NCBI GenBank assembly: GCA_023399215.1
Contig: JAEWQJ010000020.1
Coordinates: 62,001-126,000, forward strand
From: Methanobacteriota archaeon
GTDB lineage: Archaea; Halobacteriota; Methanosarcinia; Methanosarcinales; Methanosarcinaceae
Direction of reading: 5' to 3'
Length of the DNA stretch: 64,000 nucleotides
The position numbers and the translations under genes were made by a program. The notes beneath the pieces are model-generated. The model saw only the letters and a program-made list of their open reading frames with translations, did not search any database and was not told the origin of the DNA. Position 1 is the stretch's first letter; every line of letters begins with the position of its first letter. This document shows positions 43,186 to 51,711 of this stretch, one piece after another.

Positions 43186-44449
43186 TTTTTCCAAAAAAAC
43201 CTTTATTGTTGCAAGGCACGAGTTCCTGAAAACAATAAAGCGTAAAGAATTTCTTTTTATGACCTTTTTCTTTCCCATTCTGTTTGCAGGAATCAGTGTT
43301 ATTCCTGCAGTGATTTCAGGCATGAGCCCAACTGAAGACCAGAGAGTAGGTTATATTGATATGACTGGCTCTTTCGAATTTCCAGAATCAATACAGAGAG
43401 AAGGTTTTTCTCTAGAGCCCTCAGAGGTAAAAACCTCAGTTGTAGAATTTGTAATGTACAGGGACATTTCCGATGCAAGGCAAGCCTTACAGGCAGGACA
43501 GATTTCTTCCTACCTCGTTATTCATGAAGACTTTCTTAAAACCGGAACAATAGAACTGTATAGCTTTGAAAAAGAAGCATCTATGCAAAATTTTGGGCTG
43601 TCCGCTGGACTCTCTAATATCGTTATTACTTCCCTCCTTAAGGACAAAGTGGACGAGCTAACTCTCAACAGGGTCCAGGACCCGGTTAACATAAAGTTCT
43701 ATAATGTGGGAGAGAGCGGAGAGTCTTCTGAGCAGGGTATTAATGATATCTTTGCCAGCTTTGGTCTTCCTTTTCTTACAGCTTTTTTCCTCTTCTTCAG
43801 CATTTTTTCATCATCCGGCTTTCTGCTTCGCGGAGTTGCTGAAGAAAAAGAAAACAGGATAATAGAAATTCTGCTGTCTTCGGCAACTCCTTTTGAAATT
43901 CTTACAGGCAAGATCTTTGGTCTTGGCGCAGTCGGCCTTTTGCAGGTTTTAATCTGGCTTGCGGTAATAACGCTTGGGAGCGGGTATGCTCTCACTGTAA
44001 AAATCGAACCTACCACTCTCTTCCTTGCTGTCATTTATTTCATATTTGGTTTCCTCTTTTTTGCCAGTGTGATGGCAGGAATTGGGGCTGTCACCAGTTC
44101 CCTTCAGGAGAGCCAGCAGATTGCAGGAATTTTTACGTTTGTAGCCGCATTTCCACTCATATTCATGCAAATGATCGTTACAAGCCCAGACAGCTTATTT
44201 TCAGTCTTTCTTTCTCTCTTTCCCATTAGTTCGCCTGTAGCTATGCTTGCCAGGATGGGAACTACGTCTGTGCCTCTTTATCAGATTCTTGCCAGTATCT
44301 TCATTCTGTTGATTTCGGTTTATGTTGTGATCTTGCTTTCCAGCCGGCTTTTCAGGACTTATCTGCTCATGTACGGGAAAAGACCGAAAGTAAAGGAAAT
44401 CTGGAAGAATATCTGGACGGAATCCAGATCGATGAACAAAGGGGCCTAA
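43178..44449 (+). CDS. ABC transporter permease, NatB/ABC-2 type
   Basis: 423 aa from MNSFSKK at 43178, overlapping the ATPase gene by 8 bp. One N-terminal helix (~25-45), a large external domain (~50-200), and five to six C-terminal helices with EEKENRIIEILLSSATPFEI (~225-244), the hallmark of NatB-type exporters. Works with the NatA-like ATPase. Substrate unknown (Na+ or drug/lipid export in relatives). Confidence 0.88.
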   Translation: MNSFSKKTFIVARHEFLKTIKRKEFLFMTFFFPILFAGISVIPAVISGMSPTEDQRVGYIDMTGSFEFPESIQREGFSLEPSEVKTSVVEFVMYRDISDARQALQAGQISSYLVIHEDFLKTGTIELYSFEKEASMQNFGLSAGLSNIVITSLLKDKVDELTLNRVQDPVNIKFYNVGESGESSEQGINDIFASFGLPFLTAFFLFFSIFSSSGFLLRGVAEEKENRIIEILLSSATPFEILTGKIFGLGAVGLLQVLIWLAVITLGSGYALTVKIEPTTLFLAVIYFIFGFLFFASVMAGIGAVTSSLQESQQIAGIFTFVAAFPLIFMQMIVTSPDSLFSVFLSLFPISSPVAMLARMGTTSVPLYQILASIFILLISVYVVILLSSRLFRTYLLMYGKRPKVKEIWKNIWTESRSMNKGA

Positions 44450-44847
44450 TGCCACATATAATAACTAATCAAATAAACTAGAGTTTTATCGATAAGATTT
44501 TATAATATTGGGTACATAGTATAAATTGGTTCATAAGGGAGTAGCTGTGAAATGGAGGGAAATACCGGACAGCTTCAAAACTGATCCAGTAATAAACTTC
44601 GTTGACATAGAATAAACCTTGTGAACCACCTAACTGATTTTAATTCAACTTTTGTTCACTGCCTAAACTACAATCCTTAAACTATAATCCTAACTCTACG
44701 AATAGACCTTTTCTCACGCTTTTGTTTTGGCACAAAACCTGTGCATATACTCAACTTTATGAAAAATCTGGGCAGAAGAAGATAGACAGGCATCCAGGCT
44801 TATGCTTTCTGGCAGGTTCCTTATGAGGGTCCCGAAAATTTCGAAGC
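44450..44847. other. Convergent intergenic region
   Basis: About 400 bp between the permease and the sensor gene. It contains a 22-codon frame (44547-44615, GTG start, GGGAG 5 nt upstream) too short to support, and a near-duplicate taaactacaatcct / taaactataatcct at 44667-44694. No other feature seen. Confidence 0.3.
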
Positions 44848-46476
44848 TTATGAAAGTTCTGCTTGAATGCAGACTGGAGCGATATAGTTTACCACCTGGA
44901 GAGAAATGCTCTCAAGGAAGTTTCGGATACTCCAGGGAATCTTATCAAGGGTATGAGAGGCGAAGTTCAGGCTGCCCACAATCTCTCCTCTATAGTTGAG
45001 AGGAATTATGGCAACAGATTTTATTCCTTCTCTCTTTACTGCGTCAACCGTTGTATCTGAGTAGAATTCAAGTGAGTATATGGGCTTTCCGATAAAGATT
45101 TGCCTTGCCTCCAGGGAATCTGCCTTATATCTGGAAACTTTTTCTCTAAACTCAGGGGAAGTTTCCCTATATGCAACCAGGTTTAGCTGGTCCAGGAGTT
45201 CGTCCTTAAGGTATATACTCCCTGCATCGAGTCCGTTTATTTGAAGGCAGGAATCAAGAACTCGGGAGAGTATTGTCTGGAGATTCCAGGTAGTACTCAG
45301 TTCCTTTCCGAGTTCTCGCTGGATCTCAAGCATTTTCTGGGCTTCTTTTCTTTCGGTAATATCAACTACAAGACCCTGGAAATGAGTTGCTTTTCCTGCC
45401 TCATCTCTCTGGATAAAGGTTTTCTCTTCTACCCAGAGCATTTTTCCATCCCCCGTAAAAATTCTATATTCAACGTCGAAGTAATCCTGTTTCTCTGCAA
45501 TGTTGCGTTTGAAGGTTTCAATAACTGAGCCTATATCATCTTTGTGAATAATACTTTTGTAAGGGATTTTTCCTGAAGTAAAATCTTCTGCTCTATACCC
45601 GAACTTAGTTACGTTTTCTGAAATGTACACAATTGGCAGGTTTTCTTTGTTTTCCCACAAAAAAGCTACTGCCTGGCTGTTATTGATTATAGTTCTTAAG
45701 AGTTTCTGAGTCTCTAAAGACTTTCTGAGAGCTTCTTCGTTCTCTTTTCTCTCAGTTACGTCCAGTACAAGCCCTTGAAAGTAAGTCACTTCTCCGTCAG
45801 GACTCCGCTGGATAAATGCCCTTTCATTCACCCAGCGGATGTCGCCTACTTTTGTAAAAATTCTATACTCAATATTGAAGTCAACTTCACCTTTCCGGAT
45901 ACGCTCTTTAAGCGAATTTTCCACTCTCTTCAGGTCATCAGGGTGGATAATATCTCCATACAGGACCCTGCCTGAAATAAAGTCTTTCACTGTGTACCCA
46001 AACTGGACTACATTTTCAGAAACAAACTCAGAAGGCCATTTTTCTTCATTTTTCCAGAGAAATACCACTGCAGGACTGTTATTTACTACTGTCTTGATTA
46101 TTTCCTGCATCTCAAGGACAGAAAGTAAATCCACGATTCCTATTGCTGCAATAACCTTCTCGTCCTCTGAGAAAATGGGAGAAACAACCACGTTCCTACC
46201 CAGATACGTGCCTTCCTTTGGCACTCCACGTATGGTCTTTCCGGTCCTGAGCACTTCTTCGAGTACAGGGCCTGTATATTCTCTGTCAAGGATTTTACCT
46301 TTCTCCAGGCGAAGTCCCTTTCGTTTGAGGCTGCGGATAGTGGTTGGAAGCCCAACAAGAGAGTGTACTGCGACCGCTATAGACTCAAGTTCATCAGATC
46401 CCGAATCTTCAGATATTAAATAAGTAATTCTTTCACCCCCAGAAATTCTGAAAATTCTTAAAAGTAAAAAGGCCAA
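44848..46476 (-). CDS. DUF2111-PAS-PAS-GAF sensor protein without kinase domain
   Basis: Up to 542 aa. An N-terminal DUF2111-like domain (~25-118; HSLVGLPTTIRSLKRKGLR), two PAS/PAC domains (~125-245 and ~255-380; both end with FQGL.LDVTERKE-type PAC motifs), and a C-terminal GAF domain (~385-535). It stops after GAF, where homologues continue into a histidine kinase, and no kinase remnant follows. It may be a sensor partner or a truncated kinase. The start is uncertain: the TTG at 46476 has no Shine-Dalgarno, while a very strong GGGGGTGA at 46433-46440 is followed by no ATG, GTG or TTG, only an in-frame ATT at 46428. Confidence 0.75.
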   Translation of the reverse strand: MAFLLLRIFRISGGERITYLISEDSGSDELESIAVAVHSLVGLPTTIRSLKRKGLRLEKGKILDREYTGPVLEEVLRTGKTIRGVPKEGTYLGRNVVVSPIFSEDEKVIAAIGIVDLLSVLEMQEIIKTVVNNSPAVVFLWKNEEKWPSEFVSENVVQFGYTVKDFISGRVLYGDIIHPDDLKRVENSLKERIRKGEVDFNIEYRIFTKVGDIRWVNERAFIQRSPDGEVTYFQGLVLDVTERKENEEALRKSLETQKLLRTIINNSQAVAFLWENKENLPIVYISENVTKFGYRAEDFTSGKIPYKSIIHKDDIGSVIETFKRNIAEKQDYFDVEYRIFTGDGKMLWVEEKTFIQRDEAGKATHFQGLVVDITERKEAQKMLEIQRELGKELSTTWNLQTILSRVLDSCLQINGLDAGSIYLKDELLDQLNLVAYRETSPEFREKVSRYKADSLEARQIFIGKPIYSLEFYSDTTVDAVKREGIKSVAIIPLNYRGEIVGSLNFASHTLDKIPWSIRNFLESISLQVVNYIAPVCIQAELS

Positions 46477-46659
46477 AGAGTTTTCAGCAAGAATAAACTA
46501 AGAGCTGAACCCTTTATATGTCCTTTTTTCCCTATTTTAATACATTTTTAGCGGTTATATAATTATTCAGCTCTTCGTTGTTTTATGTGGATATCTTCGC
46601 AATGTCTTCGTAAAAACCAATGCGGTATCGAATTGAAAATCATCTTATCCATAGAGAAT

Positions 46660-46704
46660 AAGAGCCAATTATTTAAGAGCCAATTATTTAAGAGCCAATT
46701 ATTC
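46660..46704. repeat. 15-bp tandem repeat, three units
   Basis: Three units of aagagccaattattt (the last with one change), upstream of the sensor gene and beside the inverted-repeat element. Confidence 0.88.
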
Positions 46705-46744
46705 TTTATTTTATTCTTAATTTATAATTTAAATTTTCCTTGAA

Positions 46745-46986
46745 TTTTGTTGTATCCTGAAATTATTCCACAGATTCAAAACCATTTGAAAGTTCAATAC
46801 ACGATACCGCAGCAGACGGCGCAAAAAGTTAAACGGTAAGTAAGTTCCAATTCCATTTTGGTATTGTGAAATAATCCTGTAAAATAAAACAAGTTAGAAG
46901 TTGGAGTAAAATAGGGGGTTAACTGTATACATATGTAATTGAAATAAAAAATTAAAAAAGCGAAATAATTTCAGGATACAACAAAA
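46745..46986. mobile_element. 242-bp MITE-like element with 23-bp perfect inverted ends
   Basis: ttttgttgtatcctgaaatt plus att (46745-46767) is exactly complementary to 46964-46986. The 196 bp between have no ORF. Size and perfect terminal inverted repeats suggest a non-autonomous transposable element. No clear target-site duplication is visible, so an alternative is a long-range regulatory inverted repeat. It ends 35 bp from the 3' end of tRNA-Gln. Confidence 0.55.
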
Positions 46987-47021
46987 AATAATAGTATTAA
47001 TTAGAATTTAAAATATGTTTA

Positions 47022-47094
47022 TAGTCCTGAGCGGATTCGAACCGCTGTCCCGGGCTCCAAAGGCCCGAAGGATTGACCACTACCCTACAGGACT
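47022..47094 (-). tRNA. tRNA-Gln (anticodon TTG)
   Basis: Minus-strand cloverleaf: acceptor AGTCCTG/CAGGACT with discriminator A, D arm containing GGGTAGTGGTCA, anticodon stem CGGGC/GCCCG with loop CTTTGGA (anticodon TTG, reading CAA), T arm AGCGG-TTCGAAT-CCGCT. CCA is not encoded. A TATA-like ctataag lies ~25 nt upstream. Confidence 0.92.
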
Positions 47095-47379
47095 GCATGT
47101 TAAAGCTTTTACTTATAGATTAATTCTTGTACTTATTTGTTGTGCCAGTTCAAGACCACTTTATGTTAATTTTCCAAAAATATTCCTTCCCTTTCTATTC
47201 TGCTTTCTCGTAGTTTCTTGTTAAGACTTTATATATCTTTATATTTCTCAATAAAGTTCTTTTTTGCTTTGAAATATTTTCCGTGGAACTATTTTTCGCT
47301 AACAGGCAATTTTTCATATAATTAATTTAAAATAATTTATTTCATTATTATATTGTGGAGCTGGAAGAGAAAGGTATGA

Positions 47380-47502
47380 TTGAATAGCGAAGTAGTGGAT
47401 TGTGACAGAATTGCCCGGAAGCTAGCGGTTCTTGCCTCAGGATATGTTAGATGGGAGCATACTCTTGAAGCGGCTGTATGGGGGATACGGCAAACGGATT
47501 GA
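47380..47502 (+). CDS. Possible 40-aa small protein
   Basis: TTG-initiated frame: MNSEVVDCDRIARKLAVLAS followed by GYVRWEHTLEAAVWGIRQTD, then TGA. AAAGG lies close upstream, and composition is much more protein-like than the flanking AT-rich DNA. No family recognised. It could equally be a gene relic. Confidence 0.3.
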   Translation: MNSEVVDCDRIARKLAVLASGYVRWEHTLEAAVWGIRQTD

Positions 47503-48292
47503 ATTGCTCTCGGGCTTCTTCTTACTTAGTTGTTACTTGGTTGTTGTGTATTTTTAAATGTCTGCTGGCTTTTAGTTCTCGAATAAAAATGATGATTTCA
47601 AATTTGACCGAAGATTGCTATTTTATTGGTAGAACGTTGTTAATTTATCGTCACTAGATTGCTATTTTATAGTTTTTGCAATATAGTGTAGACTTGTCAG
47701 GTCTGTTGAAGCACATAGTTAAATTTTACTGTCTTTCTGTTGAAATTAACTGGCGGTGCTAATAAATCGGAATGTACAATGGTCAATATACAACTAAAAT
47801 TTATTTATCTCTTCATTGAGGACACTTCTCATTTAAATCCGGCGCGTACTTTTTTAAATTAATTATTGCTTTTCTTAGTGGTAAGTATTAATTTTTTAAC
47901 TATGATTTTGTCCTATTTTTAGGGGGAGTCAATACAAGCTTATATTAATAAAATAATCTGATATCATTAACATATATAATTTATTTCAATATTGGGAAAT
48001 GTTATTTAAAGAGTTATATTATGTTTTCGGAAGACTGATACGTAAAGTTCAAAATAGGAGAAAAAATTATTAATTACAAGTACACTTTTGAAAAAGATAA
48101 TATATATTGAATTCGTATAGCATTCTAGCAATGCTATAACATCTAATAGAACTGCTAATATTTAATATGGTTAAAAAATGAGAGGGGTATAAACTTAAAT
48201 TTTATATATTGTGGCTCAGAAGCAAATATCCTACTTTGGACATTAAGCCCCGATTAGCTCCCGAAACGTAATAAAATAGTGGGTTGATATAA
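47503..48292. promoter_or_regulatory. Upstream region of the fifth Msr gene with operator-like hairpin
   Basis: AT-rich region without a gene. A TATA box (aataatatatattg region, 48097-48110) is followed by a perfect 8-bp inverted repeat atagcatt/aatgctat (48117-48137) at the expected transcription start. This gives a leader of ~155 nt before the GTG at 48293. Confidence 0.45.
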
Positions 48293-49078
48293 GTGAAAGC
48301 TAATGGACTCTTAAGCATTCTCACCTTTTCAGAAAAAAGGAAGGATATTCTATTTTTACTTCAAGAGAATCCAAGAACTCTTTCCGAAATTAAAGATTAT
48401 TTTGATGTAAGGTCACCTGAAATCCTGCCTCGCCTTAAAGAAATGGAAGGCGCAAATTTGATTATCAGGCAGGAGGGAATGTATCGGCTGACACCTCTAG
48501 GAAAAGTTTCAGCCATACATTACAAGCCCTTACTGGATACTCTGACAGCTATAGAAGCAAACGAAATTTTCTGGGGAGATCATGACCTTACTGCGATTCC
48601 TGATATGTTGTTAAACAGAATTCAGGAACTTAAAGAGTGCAGAGTCGTAAGAGATGAACAGGAACATATTTATGATACTCATAAGGCATTTATGGAGAAT
48701 GTACGGGCTTCTACTCATTTCGTGGGCTTTTCATCAATTTTCCTTCCAAGCCATCCCACTCTGTTTTTAGATTTAGCCCGCAGGAATATTCCTATTTCAA
48801 TAATTCTTACACCTAATGTATTTTTTAAAATAAAAAGTGAGCATAGTGTTCAGATTGAAGAATTCCTTAAATTCAAGCACACGGGTCTCTATGTATACGA
48901 CAATGCAAAAATAGCCTTTGTGGTAACAGATCGTTTTCTATCCCTTTCGCTCTTCTTCAAAAACGGAACCTTTGATCCTAGAAACGATCTGATAGGTTTT
49001 GACTCATATTCAATCAAGTGGGGGGAGGATCTTTTTAAGTATTATAAAGATAACTCAATTGAGATAAAGAATCTATAA
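48293..49078 (+). CDS. Msr-family (FilR1-type) regulator
   Basis: 261 aa with a GTG start. Winged helix ~1-75 (ILTFSEKRKDILFLLQENPR), FilR1 middle domain with WGDHDLTAIPDMLLNRIQEL (~94-113), ending SIKWGEDLFKYY. Most divergent of the five copies. It is followed by an isolated UbiA gene on the other strand. The operator-like repeat upstream suggests autoregulation (inference). Confidence 0.85.
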   Translation: MKANGLLSILTFSEKRKDILFLLQENPRTLSEIKDYFDVRSPEILPRLKEMEGANLIIRQEGMYRLTPLGKVSAIHYKPLLDTLTAIEANEIFWGDHDLTAIPDMLLNRIQELKECRVVRDEQEHIYDTHKAFMENVRASTHFVGFSSIFLPSHPTLFLDLARRNIPISIILTPNVFFKIKSEHSVQIEEFLKFKHTGLYVYDNAKIAFVVTDRFLSLSLFFKNGTFDPRNDLIGFDSYSIKWGEDLFKYYKDNSIEIKNL

Positions 49079-49249
49079 AACTTATTGAAGGTTTCTGGGA
49101 AGAAACCTTAAAACTGGGGAGGGAAATCGGGATTGTAGAATTTGGTTTTTTCTAGATAAATCTCCAACTAACTGGGCAGAATTCTCTAAATATTTTTTCT
49201 GTTTCTTCACTGCTTTCTCACTTTCATATAAATTTCATTTTAAATTGTT

Positions 49250-50173
49250 TTATGCCATGAAGACACTTGCAATAGTTCTCAGTCCGACAATTGAGGTTGA
49301 TTCTCCATCCACAAGAATTGTTCTTTCGAGGTTGCGGGAACGAGATTCAACATCATCAGTTTTTGTATAACTATGGATGCAGATCAGTCCGCATATAAAG
49401 CTGTAGAGGATAGTGATAGGTTCAAAAGCAAGGACTCCATTAATTATAGAAATACCGAGAATAAGGTGGGAGAGCAGGTGCAATACGAGAAGGAAATTAC
49501 GAGTATTTTGTGCCCCAAGGCTTACAGGAAGGGTTTTGATACCTGCAAGAGTATCTCCTTTGATATCTTTGAAGTCATATATAGCAGAATTGATGAAGAG
49601 CTTAACCCCAAAGAAAGTGAAAACTAAAAGTATAGGGAGCATACTCCTACAGGTGCTGCCTGCAAGCCCTGAAATGAAAGCCCCCCAGGTGAGACCGACT
49701 ACAAAATTTTTGACTCCAAGTCCACCTTTGAGTTTTAAAGCGAGTTTTCCTATTTTAATTCCTTTACTATAAAGGAAGCCGGTTACGAGAGGTAAAAATG
49801 CAAGTGCTAGCATTCCTTCTTTTGCCAGTACATAGCTTCCTATCACGAAGGTAATCATAGAGACTGCAAGCCCTATTTCCTTCCTTGACCCACTTAATTC
49901 TTTTCGGTTTATGATATCTTCTTCTGAGCCAAGAGCCCTATCGAGTGTATATACGCTGTAAATTACGAGTCCTCCTGCAATACAGGTGAATATACTTGAA
50001 TGAATTTGAAGCAGGAGGAACGCAATATGAATCCTTAGTGCGCCTGAAAACGCAACTAACAGGGAACTTTTTAAGAGTTCTTGTGTGGCATTCTTTTTCC
50101 CAAATTCTGGGGCATTCTTTCGTCTGTACCTGAGAAAACGTTCAAAACTTCCGAAAAATACATTAAAGCTCAT
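49250..50173 (-). CDS. UbiA-family prenyltransferase
   Basis: 307 aa, about eight membrane helices. The two aspartate-rich motifs of UbiA enzymes appear as VYTLDRALGSEED (~74-86) and NSAIYDFKDIKGD (~195-207). The family attaches prenyl chains to aromatic or lipid acceptors (menaquinone/methanophenazine, ether-lipid or heme routes). Methanosarcina needs such an enzyme for methanophenazine, but other paralogues exist and the substrate cannot be assigned here. No Shine-Dalgarno is seen. Confidence 0.82.
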   Translation of the reverse strand: MSFNVFFGSFERFLRYRRKNAPEFGKKNATQELLKSSLLVAFSGALRIHIAFLLLQIHSSIFTCIAGGLVIYSVYTLDRALGSEEDIINRKELSGSRKEIGLAVSMITFVIGSYVLAKEGMLALAFLPLVTGFLYSKGIKIGKLALKLKGGLGVKNFVVGLTWGAFISGLAGSTCRSMLPILLVFTFFGVKLFINSAIYDFKDIKGDTLAGIKTLPVSLGAQNTRNFLLVLHLLSHLILGISIINGVLAFEPITILYSFICGLICIHSYTKTDDVESRSRNLERTILVDGESTSIVGLRTIASVFMA

Positions 50174-50303
50174 AAAAATAATATTGGAACACTTTTAAAT
50201 ATTATTTATTCAGTATAAGATTTTACAATGTTTGTAAGATATAAGGAATCGTCTATGTTTTAGAGAAATAAGCTAACACTAGCTGAGTAAACTAACGATT
50301 ATT

Positions 50304-50648
50304 TTAGAAGGAAATCATGTTCTCGCTATCCTTAAAAAGATTGGCGTGTATCCTGACGGGCATCCAAACAATATAATATTTTTTAAACTTATACAAGCTG
50401 TTTCCATAGTACGAAACGGATGTTAAACCCACATTCGACAGTATTTTTTCAAAAATCAATGTTTTTCCTGATAACGTTTTTGAAACATATTCATTTAATT
50501 TGAACTCTTGCTGGCATTTCGTGAAAATTGAATGGTATTGTTTTTGGTCTCTGAATACACCATATATTTGCTTTTGCCTTCTGAATAAAAGTTCAATAAA
50601 TCCATGTTTGATTGAAAGTCGATAGCGAGAAAAATTATGAAATATCAA
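50304..50648 (-). CDS. Hypothetical protein or relic, weak
   Basis: A 114-codon open frame with TTG start and no Shine-Dalgarno. The sequence is basic and aromatic-rich (ends KKYYIVWMPVRIHANLFKDS). No recognised family and no neighbours in operon. It may be spurious or a remnant. Confidence 0.25.
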   Translation of the reverse strand: MIFHNFSRYRLSIKHGFIELLFRRQKQIYGVFRDQKQYHSIFTKCQQEFKLNEYVSKTLSGKTLIFEKILSNVGLTSVSYYGNSLYKFKKYYIVWMPVRIHANLFKDSENMISF

Positions 50649-50862
50649 ATTTTACTGTGGAAAGTTGGTTAAACTACTCACTCGAAACATCGAAGAGCCA
50701 AAATAAATCTGCCGGACGGTACCGATGGAAATTCTGGAAAATGATTAAAAATGTGCTTGAATAAAATCGAATAAAAACTTTTTCGGAAGGCCCTGATAAG
50801 CAGAAATGATCAAAAATTAAAAATAGAGGGCAGTAAAGCCCAGAAAAAAAGGACTACAAATG

Positions 50863-51465
50863 TTATAAAGGAACTATTTTCTTTCCATATGCTTCATTTA
50901 ATACCTGACCAAGGGCTGTGTATATTGCAGAGAGTCCTGTAAAGATTCCTTCATAACCAGCTATCTTCAGGATTCCGGCGCTTCCCAGATAATTTCCTGC
51001 TGCAAGCAAGAAGAACAGGATTGTAAGAGTCAGGAACACAACGGAGAGCGCCCTTGAGCCTTTGAGCGTACCTATGAACATGAAAAAGGTGAAAACTCCC
51101 CACATGAACAGGTATGCAGCAAACGCGACTGAATCTGCAGCCAGCCCTGCGTAGTCTGGAGACTTAGGAATAAGGACAATCCCCACCAGAGAGAGCCAGA
51201 AAAACCCGAATGAGGTAAAAGCTGTGGCCCCAAAGGTATTCCCTTTCTTCCATTCCTCGAGTCCGGCAATAACCTGAGCTAATCCACCGTAAAAGATACC
51301 CATCGAAAGGATCATCGCATTCATCGGATAGAAACCCGCATTGTGTATATTCAAAAGTACGGTTGTCATTCCGAAGCCCATTAAACCCAGAGGTGCAGGG
51401 TTTGCGGATAAATCCGTTATTTTTATATCACGAATATTCATGACGTCTTTAATATTTTGACTCAT
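50863..51465 (-). CDS. SatP/GPR1-FUN34-YaaH family membrane protein
   Basis: 200 aa, six helices. The N-terminal NPAPLGLMGFGMTTVLLNI signature and the conserved G(L/I)..VIAGLEEWKKGN segment are present. Acetate/succinate transport family. GGAGG lies 9 nt upstream of the ATG. It is about half identical by eye to the copy in the mtaCB operon (12156-12740), but here it stands alone, so it may be the housekeeping paralogue. Confidence 0.87.
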   Translation of the reverse strand: MSQNIKDVMNIRDIKITDLSANPAPLGLMGFGMTTVLLNIHNAGFYPMNAMILSMGIFYGGLAQVIAGLEEWKKGNTFGATAFTSFGFFWLSLVGIVLIPKSPDYAGLAADSVAFAAYLFMWGVFTFFMFIGTLKGSRALSVVFLTLTILFFLLAAGNYLGSAGILKIAGYEGIFTGLSAIYTALGQVLNEAYGKKIVPL

Positions 51466-51711
51466 AAAATTAAATCCTCCTTCCCGTTACCGGAAATCTA
51501 GCCCAAACTTCCAATAAAAATTACATTAATATATTCAGTTGTTTTTAAGGTCCATTTTTCACATTTTGGAAATATGTAATTGTTAATACTTATAATTAAG
51601 GACAGTATTTATATTTTCAATACAATATAATTAAATAATATAATAATCCCCAAGAGCTGTTAAAAATTTTCATAATAAGCTATTTATGAACGAGTGTGGA
51701 ATTTGCTTCAT

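Noticed and set aside
44547..44615. 22-codon ORF with a Shine-Dalgarno downstream of the ABC permease
   Set aside because: Too short to separate from chance without conservation data.
46474..46500. Sensor frame extended upstream through a UAG at 46498-46500
   Set aside because: No start codon exists between that UAG and the preceding TAA, so there is nothing to read through from.
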